A stretch of 8,602 bases of DNA from Bacteroidota bacterium (GTDB lineage Bacteria > Bacteroidota > Bacteroidia > Bacteroidales > Marinifilaceae), in the NCBI GenBank assembly GCA_023400335.1, contig JAEXFF010000073.1, positions 1 to 8,602 of the forward strand. The letters run 5' to 3'. Under the pieces are notes generated by a model. It saw nothing but the letters and a program-made list of their open reading frames with translations. It searched no databases and was not told the origin of the DNA. How positions within the stretch are numbered: position 1 is the stretch's first letter; the number at the start of each line of letters is the position of its first letter. The translations under genes and the position numbers were made by a program. Positions 1-7,100 of the stretch are shown in pieces.

Positions 1-308
1 GAAATAATACTTATGGTTTTTCAAAAGGGTTAGGGATTCTCATTATGAGTATCGGAATTCTTGTATTTTTAGGGATGTTTTTTCCGAAAGTAGGATTGAT
101 TGGCGCTTTACTGGCCATTGTCATGACCTTAGGAACCCTCTCTTTTCTGGTAACAACCCCGGAAGTATGGGTGCCTGATTTAGGAAGCGGGGAACACGGC
201 TTTCCTTTGCTAAGTGGTGCCGGACGACTGGTTATTAAGGATACGGCTATTCTGGCCGGAGCAATTGTCGTCCTTTCTGAATCGGCACAACGGATTTTGA
301 AAAAATAA
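1..308 (+). CDS. rclC: RclC/YkgB-family (DUF417) inner-membrane protein, 3' part only
   Basis: The reading frame (first full codon at base 3) is open to the left edge and ends in TAA at 306-308, leaving 101 residues of a protein that is about 197 residues in E. coli, so roughly the N-terminal half lies outside. The first visible residues, NNTYGFSKGLG, nearly match E. coli YkgB/RclC as I remember it. So do the later stretches TTPEVWVP, HGFPLLSGAGRL and the end LSESAQRILKK. Three hydrophobic segments are visible (fragment residues about 10-27, 31-50 and 78-95), consistent with a multi-pass inner-membrane protein. The ATG at 45 is an internal methionine, not the start. In E. coli, rclC belongs to the rclABC locus induced by hypochlorous acid; its molecular function is not established. 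Here it sits 63 bases upstream of rclA on the same strand, which supports co-transcription and the assignment. Confidence 0.9.
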   Translation, partial: NNTYGFSKGLGILIMSIGILVFLGMFFPKVGLIGALLAIVMTLGTLSFLVTTPEVWVPDLGSGEHGFPLLSGAGRLVIKDTAILAGAIVVLSESAQRILKK

Positions 309-371
309 TGCAGTGTATATCCTTCCGCAGGATCAAAAAGGAGTAGAGTACAGACTTTAAAAATTAAAAAT

Positions 372-1742
372 ATGAAACGAGTTGATGCAATTATAATAGG
401 ATTTGGCAAAGGTGGAAAAATTCTGGCAGCCGACCTGGCAAAAAGAAATTGGAAAGTGGCGATGATAGAGCGTTCCGATAAGATGTATGGAGGAACTTGT
501 ATTAATATCGGATGTATTCCGACCAAGACATTGGTACATGAGGCGCAACAGGTAGCAAAGCGGGAAGATTTGTCTTTTGAGGAAAAGCGGGAATTTTACC
601 GTCAGGCTGTTTCGCGGAAAGAAGAGGTGACCTCTTTTCTGAGGGAAAAGAATTATAAAAACCTGGCGGATTCAGAAAATGTGACTGTCTATACGGGAGA
701 GGGTTCTTTTGTTGCAGCAGATACTGTACAGGTACGGCTGGACAAGGAGAATATTTTACTGCAATCGGATCATATTTTTATCAATACAGGTGCAGAAACC
801 ATTATTCCTCCCATAGACGGCATTCAGGGAAATCCCTATGTATATACCAGTACTTCCTTAATGGAACTACAGGATCTTCCCCGGCGGATGGTGATTGTGG
901 GAGGGGGATATATCGGATTGGAATTTGCTTCAATGTACGCTTCCTTCGGTTCAGAAGTAATTGTATTGGAAGGATATTCGGAACTCATCCCCAGGGAGGA
1001 CCGGGATATTGCTGCCCGGGTGAAGGAAGTATTGGAAAAAAAGGGAATTTCTTTCCGGATGAATGCAAAAGTAACTGCTGTGAGGCAAATGGAGCATGGA
1101 GTAAAAGTATCGTATGAGGATAGTCTGTATAAACGAACTGTAGAAATAGAAGCGGAGGCTGTATTACTGGCTACGGGCAGGCGTCCGAACACTGCCGGGT
1201 TGAATTTGGATAAGGCTGGAGTTGAAGTGGATGAGAGGGGAGCCATACGGGTAGATGAATATTTAAAAACGACTAATCCCCATATCCGGGCGATAGGGGA
1301 TGTAAAAGGAGGATTGCAGTTTACTTATATATCCCAGGACGACTACCGGATTATCCGGGAAGATTTGTTTGGGGAGAAAGGACGGAATGTGAAAGACCGG
1401 GAGCCTGTCAGTTATTCCGTCTTTATAGATCCTCCTTTGGCCCGTATAGGTATGAATGAAGAGGAAGCTTTAAAACAGCAACTGGATGTGAAGGTAAATA
1501 AATTGGCTGTGGCAGCTATACCCCGGGCTCATACTTTAGGACAAACAGAAGGAGTATTCAAGGCCGTTATTGATAAACAGACGGATAAAATAATAGGATG
1601 TACCTTATTTGGCCCGGAAGCCAGTGAAATTATAAATATTGTTGCCTTAGCTATGAAATCGGGGCAGCAGGCTGCTTTCCTCCGGGATTTTATCTTTACA
1701 CATCCCAGTATGAGTGAAGCCTTAAATGAATTATTCAGCTAG
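372..1742 (+). CDS. rclA: RclA, reactive-chlorine resistance flavin disulfide reductase
   Basis: This is a cytosolic pyridine nucleotide-disulfide oxidoreductase of 456 residues (E. coli RclA is about 441). Visible parts are an N-terminal FAD-binding motif GFGKGG (10-15), the redox-active pair Cys43 and Cys48 in GGTCINIGCIPTK, an NAD(P)H-binding motif GGGYIG (177-182), the second FAD motif AIGD (307-310), and a C-terminal dimerisation domain with His444 and Glu449 in HPSMSE, the usual acid-base pair of the family. RclA is distinguished from mercuric reductase and dihydrolipoamide dehydrogenase by its close match to E. coli RclA, including GGLQFTYIS, and by the rclC neighbour. Known role: hypochlorous acid resistance and NAD(P)H-dependent Cu(II) reduction. 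The leader holds AAGGAG at 338-343, which is 28 bases from the ATG and too far to act directly; the bases just before the ATG are A/T-rich. A weak 5-bp hairpin (319-333) lies between rclC and rclA. Compared with E. coli there appears to be an extra helical stretch at residues about 61-76. Confidence 0.93.
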   Translation: MKRVDAIIIGFGKGGKILAADLAKRNWKVAMIERSDKMYGGTCINIGCIPTKTLVHEAQQVAKREDLSFEEKREFYRQAVSRKEEVTSFLREKNYKNLADSENVTVYTGEGSFVAADTVQVRLDKENILLQSDHIFINTGAETIIPPIDGIQGNPYVYTSTSLMELQDLPRRMVIVGGGYIGLEFASMYASFGSEVIVLEGYSELIPREDRDIAARVKEVLEKKGISFRMNAKVTAVRQMEHGVKVSYEDSLYKRTVEIEAEAVLLATGRRPNTAGLNLDKAGVEVDERGAIRVDEYLKTTNPHIRAIGDVKGGLQFTYISQDDYRIIREDLFGEKGRNVKDREPVSYSVFIDPPLARIGMNEEEALKQQLDVKVNKLAVAAIPRAHTLGQTEGVFKAVIDKQTDKIIGCTLFGPEASEIINIVALAMKSGQQAAFLRDFIFTHPSMSEALNELFS

Positions 1743-1861
1743 GCAGGATCCTAAGGGTTGACTGTCAAAATGACGTGAAGAGAGAATTTGTAGTTACAGG
1801 GATAAAGAAAGGAGCAGCGCCCTTTAAAGGACAGATAGAAAAAGAAATAGAGAATTATTAT

Positions 1862-1869
1862 TATTTTTG
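1862..1869 (+). promoter_or_regulatory. candidate Bacteroidota -7 element (TATTTTTG) for cbpAM
   Basis: TATTTTTG fits the TAnnTTTG -7 consensus of the Bacteroidota primary sigma factor and would give a leader of about 95 bases before cbpA. No TTTG lies at the expected -33 distance, so this may be a chance match in A/T-rich DNA. An alternative is TTTG at 1886-1889 with TACATTTA at 1906-1913, which has a short spacer (16) and one mismatch. The 230-base gap also holds a 10-bp palindrome, CCTTTAAAGG (1821-1830), and a small dyad, ACAAG/CTTGT (1913-1917/1923-1927). Either could be an operator or leader hairpin. I see no gene in the gap. Confidence 0.3.
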
Positions 1870-1972
1870 AAAATCTTTTTAGGATTTTGGCCGTAAAATT
1901 GATATTACATTTACAAGAGTAGCTTGTGAAAGGACGATAAGTTCTCTTTAAGCAATTAAACGTAATAAAAAT

Positions 1973-2881
1973 ATGGCATACATAGACTATTACAAAATTT
2001 TAGGAGTCAATAAGAATGCTTCTCAGGAGGATATTAAGAAGGCGTATAAAAAATTGGCCCGGAAACATCATCCTGATTTGAATCCCAGTGATCCGGATGC
2101 TCAACGGCGGTTTCAGGAAATCAATGAGGCCAATGAGGTACTGAGTGATCCGGAAAAGCGTAAAAAGTATGACCAGTACGGAGAGAATTGGAAACACGCG
2201 GAGGAATTTGAAAAACAACGGCAACAGTACGGTCAGTATCAGGGACAGGGCGGGGCCGGAGGAGGAGGATACTGGTCGTCGGGAGGAGGATTTTCAGGTG
2301 ATGGTGAATTTTCTGACTTTTTTGAATCTCTTTTCGGATCACAGGGCAGAAGGCGTACAAGAAGTACAGGTTTCCGGGGACAAGATTATAATGCAGAGTT
2401 ACAGTTGTCTTTGAGGGAGGCCGCCGAAACGCATAAACAGGTATTGACCGTAAATAATAAAAAAATCCGGATTACCATTCCTGCCGGAGTGGAAGACGGA
2501 CAAACCATAAAATTGGGCGGTCAGGGAGGACCTGGTGTGAACGGAGGACCTGCGGGAGACCTTTATATAACTTTTGTCATTCCGGAAGATCCTGTTTTCA
2601 AACGGGAAGGAAATAATTTGTATGTGACAGCGCCTTTGGATTTATATACGGCTATTTTAGGGGGAGAGCAGGTTGTAGAAACGCTGGATGGAAAAGTGAA
2701 ACTGAAAGTGAAACCGGAGACGCAGAACAATACAAAAGTTCGGTTAAAGGGAAAGGGATTTCCTGTTTATAAACAAGAGGGACAATATGGGGATTTGATT
2801 GTCACTTGGTCGGTGAAAATCCCTACAGGCTTATCGGATAAGCAAAAAGAATTGTTCCGGGAATTACAACGTTCACATTAA
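1973..2881 (+). CDS. cbpA: CbpA-type class B J-domain co-chaperone
   Basis: This cytosolic Hsp40 has 302 residues, close to E. coli CbpA (306). The J-domain (about 1-70) starts [10 protein letters not shown] and holds the HPD motif at 33-35, which stimulates the DnaK ATPase. A Gly-rich linker with aromatic residues follows (about 86-123: GGAGGGGYW, then [10 protein letters not shown]). Then come two beta-rich C-terminal substrate-binding domains and a dimerisation tail (about 136-302; [17 protein letters not shown] is diagnostic). There is no CxxCxGxG zinc finger, so this is a class B protein and not DnaJ itself. CbpA in E. coli also binds curved DNA in stationary phase; whether this one binds DNA cannot be told from sequence. 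The start is the ATG in front of the conserved J-domain opening, with an A-rich leader. The cbpM gene follows after 11 bases, which is the strongest reason to call this cbpA and not another DnaJ paralogue. Confidence 0.92.
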   Translation: MAYIDYYKILGVNKNASQEDIKKAYKKLARKHHPDLNPSDPDAQRRFQEINEANEVLSDPEKRKKYDQYGENWKHAEEFEKQRQQYGQYQGQGGAGGGGYWSSGGGFSGDGEFSDFFESLFGSQGRRRTRSTGFRGQDYNAELQLSLREAAETHKQVLTVNNKKIRITIPAGVEDGQTIKLGGQGGPGVNGGPAGDLYITFVIPEDPVFKREGNNLYVTAPLDLYTAILGGEQVVETLDGKVKLKVKPETQNNTKVRLKGKGFPVYKQEGQYGDLIVTWSVKIPTGLSDKQKELFRELQRSH

Positions 2882-2892
2882 AAGTAAGGGCC

Positions 2893-3210
2893 ATGGAAAC
2901 AGATTTGATTATTGTCAGTGATTATTGCCGCGAAAGTCATATTGAACAGTCGTTTGTCGTATTGTTGTGGAAAGAAGGATTGATTGATATTAAGCAGGAA
3001 CAAGGCCGGGATTATTTATTCGTTTCCCAGTTGCGGGATTTGGAACGGTATTCCCGGATGTATTATGATTTGTCTATCAATATTGAAGGAATTGATGCCA
3101 TCCGGAATTTGTTGGACCGCATGGAAATTATGCGGAGTGAGATCAACCGTCTGAGAGGAAGATTGAAGCGGTTTGAGACAGGAGAAAGTTATCTGGAGTA
3201 TTATGAATGA
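2893..3210 (+). CDS. cbpM: CbpM-like chaperone modulator (MerR-like fold)
   Basis: The product is a 105-residue protein of the CbpM family (E. coli CbpM is 101). The N-terminal half (about 1-55) resembles the winged-helix domain of MerR-type proteins: an opening strand, then helices with YCRESHIEQSF, VLLWKEGLIDI and the hydrophobic YLFVSQLRDLERY. The C-terminal half is helical, with IEGIDAIRNLLDRMEIMRSEINRLRGRLKRF (65-95) as a probable coiled coil, matching the [22 protein letters not shown] pattern I recall for CbpM. In E. coli, CbpM binds the CbpA J-domain and blocks both its co-chaperone and DNA-binding activity. The gene begins 11 bases after the cbpA stop, so it is almost surely co-translated or at least co-transcribed with it. 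No ligand-binding or metal-binding cysteine cluster is present; the only cysteine is Cys12. Use as a free transcription regulator is possible but less likely given the context. Confidence 0.85.
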   Translation: METDLIIVSDYCRESHIEQSFVVLLWKEGLIDIKQEQGRDYLFVSQLRDLERYSRMYYDLSINIEGIDAIRNLLDRMEIMRSEINRLRGRLKRFETGESYLEYYE

Positions 3211-3247
3211 TTTGCAACTGACAACAGAAGAGAAAACGGGTAATATA

Positions 3248-3292
3248 ATCTTTTGAGTGCTGAAGTTTCTGTAAACTTTATTTTCAAAAGAT
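3248..3292. repeat. nested stem-loop in the cbpM to DJ-1 gap
   Basis: The outer arms ATCTTTTGA (3248-3256) and TCAAAAGAT (3284-3292) are a perfect 9-bp inverted repeat. Inside is a second stem, TGAAGTTT (3261-3268) with AAACTTTA (3273-3280), closed by a 4-base loop with one G-T pair. The two stems are joined by a small internal loop of 4 and 3 bases, so about 17 pairs can form. No T-run follows on the plus strand, so it is not a textbook terminator. It may be an mRNA 3' end stabiliser for cbpAM, an attenuator in the DJ-1 leader, or an operator. The rest of the gap (3211-3428) shows no gene. Confidence 0.6.
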
Positions 3293-3386
3293 GTGGTGCC
3301 GGATATAGCTATTATTTACTGAAGTCCACCGACTGCTTTACTGTTTTCGTAATTTCTTTTTATAAAGGCCATTACGATCCTGAAAC

Positions 3387-3391
3387 GGAGG
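3387..3391 (+). promoter_or_regulatory. GGAGG Shine-Dalgarno-like site before an alternative TTG start
   Basis: GGAGG is a perfect complement of the 16S anti-Shine-Dalgarno core and stands 7 bases before a TTG (3399-3401) that is in frame with the DJ-1 gene. It is 37 bases from the preferred ATG at 3429, too far to serve that start. It is also part of a small hairpin, ATCCT (3377-3381) with AGGAT (3389-3393), which could mask it. Many Bacteroidota genes do not use this signal, so the match may be incidental. Confidence 0.35.
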
Positions 3392-3428
3392 ATTAATTTT
3401 GATCAGTTACTTATTTAATTTAAGCTTT

Positions 3429-3980
3429 ATGGAAAAACTATTTTTATTTCTGGCTGACGGTTTTGAAGAAATCGAGGCTTTAGGTACTGTAGATGTATTG
3501 CGCCGGGGAGGCGTAGAAGTTAAAACAGTTTCGGTATACGATCGGAAAGAAGTAAAAGGAGCTCATGAGGTGACGGTTGTTGCGGATTGTTTACTGAGGG
3601 AAATAAAAGAAGACGAGGCAGAATTGCTGATTTTTCCCGGGGGAATGCCGGGAGCTTTGAATTTATCTGAATGTAAACCTTTGATGGAAATGCTGGGAAA
3701 ACATTTTGATCAGCAAAAACCGGTTGCTGCTATATGTGCTGCTCCTGCTCTGGTGTTGGGAAAATTACCTTTGAAGAAAGAGATTCACATGACTTGTTAT
3801 CCCGGTTTTGAGAAATATTTACCCGGGATTCAGGTCTCGGCTGAAGGAGTTGTAGTGGATGGCAATATCATAACCGGAAGAGGACCTGGTTTTACTTTTG
3901 CCTTTGGATTGAAAATACTGGCTTATTTGAAGGGGTGTGAATGTGCAGCGGAGGAGGTCGCTGAAGGAATGTTGTTGTAA
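3429..3980 (+). CDS. DJ-1/PfpI superfamily protein (DJ-1/YajL-like)
   Basis: The product is a cytosolic 183-residue protein with a flavodoxin-like fold, close in length to human DJ-1 (189) and E. coli YajL. Family landmarks are the opening KLFLFLADGFEEIEA with the conserved Glu16, PGGMPGA (70-76) forming the oxyanion region, and the nucleophile elbow VAAICAAP with Cys103, equivalent to Cys106 of DJ-1. A late GRGPGFTFAFGLKI stretch is typical of the DJ-1 branch. The cysteine is readily oxidised in this family, and members have been linked to oxidative-stress protection, methylglyoxal handling and contested deglycase activity; which applies here is unknown. The ATG at 3429 is chosen because it places the first beta-strand as in homologues. 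A TTG at 3399 would add ten mostly hydrophobic residues and has a well-placed GGAGG, so it remains possible. The gene is 218 bases from cbpM and may be transcribed separately. It ends before a hairpin terminator. Confidence 0.9.
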   Translation: MEKLFLFLADGFEEIEALGTVDVLRRGGVEVKTVSVYDRKEVKGAHEVTVVADCLLREIKEDEAELLIFPGGMPGALNLSECKPLMEMLGKHFDQQKPVAAICAAPALVLGKLPLKKEIHMTCYPGFEKYLPGIQVSAEGVVVDGNIITGRGPGFTFAFGLKILAYLKGCECAAEEVAEGMLL

Positions 3981-4030
3981 GCGGGGGGAAAAAAGACAGT
4001 TGTCCTGAAAGACGTATTTGCGTGAAAACC

Positions 4031-4049
4031 CGGGCCTGACAAAGGCCCG
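4031..4049. terminator. hairpin terminator between convergent genes
   Basis: CGGGCCT (4031-4037) pairs perfectly with AGGCCCG (4043-4049) around a 5-base loop, giving a G/C-rich 7-bp stem. It lies 50 bases after the DJ-1 stop and 103 bases after the kinase stop. On the plus strand the tail is GTTTCC and on the minus strand GGTTTTC, so it could end transcription from both sides, although both T-runs are short. Confidence 0.6.
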
Positions 4050-4110
4050 TTTCCGGTTTGCTGAAGAAAGAATTTAAGGTTCTGACTTCCGGAAGCAAAG
4101 ATTTTTGCAT

Positions 4111-4154
4111 TAACCGGCGAAATCGTAAACAACTTTCCGGAAAACAGCCGGTTA
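4111..4154. repeat. 8-bp inverted repeat that takes in the kinase stop codon
   Basis: TAACCGGC (4111-4118) and GCCGGTTA (4147-4154) are perfect inverted copies separated by 28 bases. The right arm contains the TAA stop of the minus-strand kinase gene (4152-4154). There is no clear T-run next to it on either strand, so it may be a 3'-end structure of the kinase mRNA and not a terminator by itself. A shorter hairpin, GCAAA/TTTGC (4095-4108), and the palindrome CTTCCGGAAG (4086-4095) lie beside it. Confidence 0.45.
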
Positions 4155-7100
4155 GCTCAAATATTTTTTTAAAGTCTCTCTCAGTAATTGGGGTGAAATG
4201 GGTTTGGTGAGGTAATCGCTGCAACCCGCTTGTAAAGAATTTTGCCGGTCGCTGTCGAAGGCAAAAGCGGTAATGGCAATAATGGGAATCTGGGCATTGA
4301 GGGCTCTGATTTGCCGTGTCGCTTCCAAACCGTCCATATTGGGCATTTTAATATCCATAAGGATAAGGTTAGGGGAAAGTGCTTTATATTTCTCTACGGC
4401 TTCATTGCCATCACAAGCCCGTACGATTTCGTATTCTTTTTTCAATATAGTTGAAATCAGGAGAAAGTTACTGTCTGTATCTTCGGCTACTAGGATAAGA
4501 GCACGTTCCTGTGATTTTTCTGGATTATTTTCAGCAGTATTCATGAGAGCGAGTGTATTTTCGTTATTTTTATATGGAACATAAGGCAAGGAGAACCAAA
4601 AACAAGAACCTTTTCCTTCTTCTGATTCCACCCCGATCTGTCCTCCCATCTGTTCTGCCAGGCTTTTACAGATAGAAAGACCTAATCCGGTACCGGGTAT
4701 AAAGGTATTAAGTTTTACAAACCGATCAAAAATATTTTTTTGTTTTTCCGGGGGAATCCCGATCCCTGTATCTGTAACGGAAAATTTTATAAATCCTTCG
4801 GAAACTGTATAAGCTAGCGTAATGCTACCGGAAGTGGTAAATTTTAAAGCATTATTGATAAAATTGCCGATGATCTGAGTCAGGCGGTTTTTGTCACTTT
4901 TTACAATACATTCCGGTAAATGAGTACCCAATCGTAATTCTACTCCTGCAGCTGCTTTTACTGAGAATGTTTGGATAATTTCTGTACATAAATTGTTAAT
5001 ATCGATTTCTCCGTAGGTGAATTCAAATATGCCGGATTCTATTTTCGAAAGGTCCAGTATATCGGAAATCAGCTGTAACAATAAATCGCTGTTCTTTTGT
5101 ATAATGGAAAGATATTCCTGTTGTTCCTGACTGTCCGGGGAGTCTACCAATAAGCTGGAAAAGCCGATGATCGCATTGAGGGGCGTTCGTATTTCATGAC
5201 TCATATTGGCTAAAAAGGCAGATTTGAGCTTATCCAACGTTTCTGCTTTATTTTTAGCTTCTATTAATTCGGTTTCAATCTCTTTGGTTTCTGTGATGTC
5301 GAAATTTACGCCGATTAAGTCAATATTCTTTTTAACAGGATCGTATTCTTTGACTGTAATATGACAATGAAGCCATCTGATACTGCCGGAGGGTGTGATA
5401 ACCCGGATTTGTTTTTTAAGACTGGTAATTCTGCCAGCTATCATATCGGTATAAGCCTGTGTCAGAATTTGGGCATCTTCCGGATACAGATGGGAATAAA
5501 CTCCTATGATCTCTTCCATAGGAGTTGTGTTTTCCTCATTCAGATTTTTGTACCATTGATCGATAGCGAATCCTTCTTTTGTTAAAGGATTCCATTTGAA
5601 ATATCCTATTTTGGCAAATCCGGCTATCAGGGAGAAAAAATTTTCGAAATTCTGGATCCGGTTATGAGCACTCAATGTATCCGTATTATCAATGATGATC
5701 AACAGATAATTTTCGAAATCCCCTTTTTCGTCGTATAAAGGTTTTGCTCTGACCACTAGGTTTTTAATTCCCTTTTGCCGGGAAGTATAATAGTTTTTTA
5801 AATTTGAAAAGTCGTATTTTAATTCAAAATCCATATCTTCCTTATTCTGGAATTGTTGTATCAATTCAGAGGGAAAATTCGGATTTTCAAATAGATTGAC
5901 ACCCAGGGCTTCTTTTTTTTCCTTCAGCCCGAAAATACTCATGTCTTTTTCATTGAGATCGATCAGGGTACCGTTTTTATCGTAAATCTCAATTCCTACC
6001 GGGATATTTATAAACAGATTTTGAAGTGTTTTTTCGCTATGTTCCAAAGCTTTATGAGCTTTAAACGTTTCGGTAATATCGGAGAAAAAGCAAATTACTT
6101 CATCGGCAGAAGCTGCATAAAGAATTACCCGGAAATATAAGTTTTCAGTTTTATTCTGATAAGTCATTTGCGAATAACCACTCTCTTCAATAATTTTTTG
6201 AAGATAAATGATCTGAGTAGGGAAAGGTATATTGAGATAACATTCACTGCCTTTTCGGTGCAAATACTCGTGAATCGGTCGCCCTGTCAGTTTCTCAAAT
6301 GCAGGATTCAAATCGATAAACCGGTAATCTTTCAATTGGTGATTTGAGTCGTAAAGCAATTTGAAACGTATATAAGCAATGGGCATATGTACATAAAGAT
6401 CTCGGAAATACTCCCTTTCCTGCTGGGCTTCTTTTTCCGATTCCAGCAATTTCAAACAGAGGCTGATGATATTGGCAAGGGAAGCAAACCACTGATAATC
6501 TTCGTTTTGCCATTCCTGATAGCGGTCGACAATGTCAATGCCTAAATAACCATAGGTTTTGTCTCCGGAAACCATCGGAACCACCATAATGGATTTAATG
6601 CCCTGGGGCAAAAGGATGTCTTTTTCTTTCCTGGCTTCTGACGGAAGGTCATTTAAAGAATAAAGTATAATGGGTCTTTGTGCCCTCAATTCTTTTGTCC
6701 ACCAGGGCGTATCTTTCATTTTCAGATCCTGCAGCTGATCCTGCTGGGGGGAAACGTGAGGGGAGACAACTTCATAAATACAATCCTGGCTTGCTTTCTC
6801 TTCATTGTAATGGAAAATATAGACCCGGCTTCCCTGAAAATGTATCAATATGTCCTCTAATATTTTCCGGACGACCTTTTGAATGTCTTTGGTTTGCATG
6901 AAAGAAAGAAGGGAACGGGAGATACTGTGTTGTCTGTATAATAATTCATTTATTTGCTGAATAGAGGAATACTGAGCTTCAGGTGTCTCTATACACTGGA
7001 TAAATCCATAGGCAATGATTTGTCCGTTTTCCGCTTTCTCTTTGTGATACATTTTGGAATGTATCCATTTTTCGCCGTAATGAGTGAGAATAGGAAAAGA

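Noticed and set aside
45..308. The ATG at 45 as the start of a small complete membrane protein
   Set aside because: The frame is open to the left edge and the residues before this Met match YkgB/RclC, so the gene is simply cut by the window.
11..526. A 171-codon minus-strand open frame opposite rclC and rclA
   Set aside because: It overlaps two clearly recognised plus-strand genes, crosses their boundary, and has no family features. It is a shadow of their coding sequence.
372..1742. rclA product as mercuric reductase or dihydrolipoamide dehydrogenase
   Set aside because: There is no N-terminal heavy-metal domain and no C-terminal cysteine pair as in mercuric reductase, and no lipoyl-enzyme genes are nearby. 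The closest remembered match over the whole length is RclA, and rclC is adjacent.
1745..1752. AGGATCCT palindrome just after rclA as a terminator
   Set aside because: It has no room for a loop and no T-run follows. It is a short palindrome likely to occur by chance.
2893..3210. cbpM as a stand-alone MerR-type transcription regulator
   Set aside because: It is too short to have the usual effector domain and follows cbpA by 11 bases, which is the hallmark of the modulator gene.
3892..4224. A minus-strand open frame over the end of the DJ-1 gene and the convergent junction
   Set aside because: It overlaps real genes on both sides and runs through the terminator hairpin. The composition is not protein-like.
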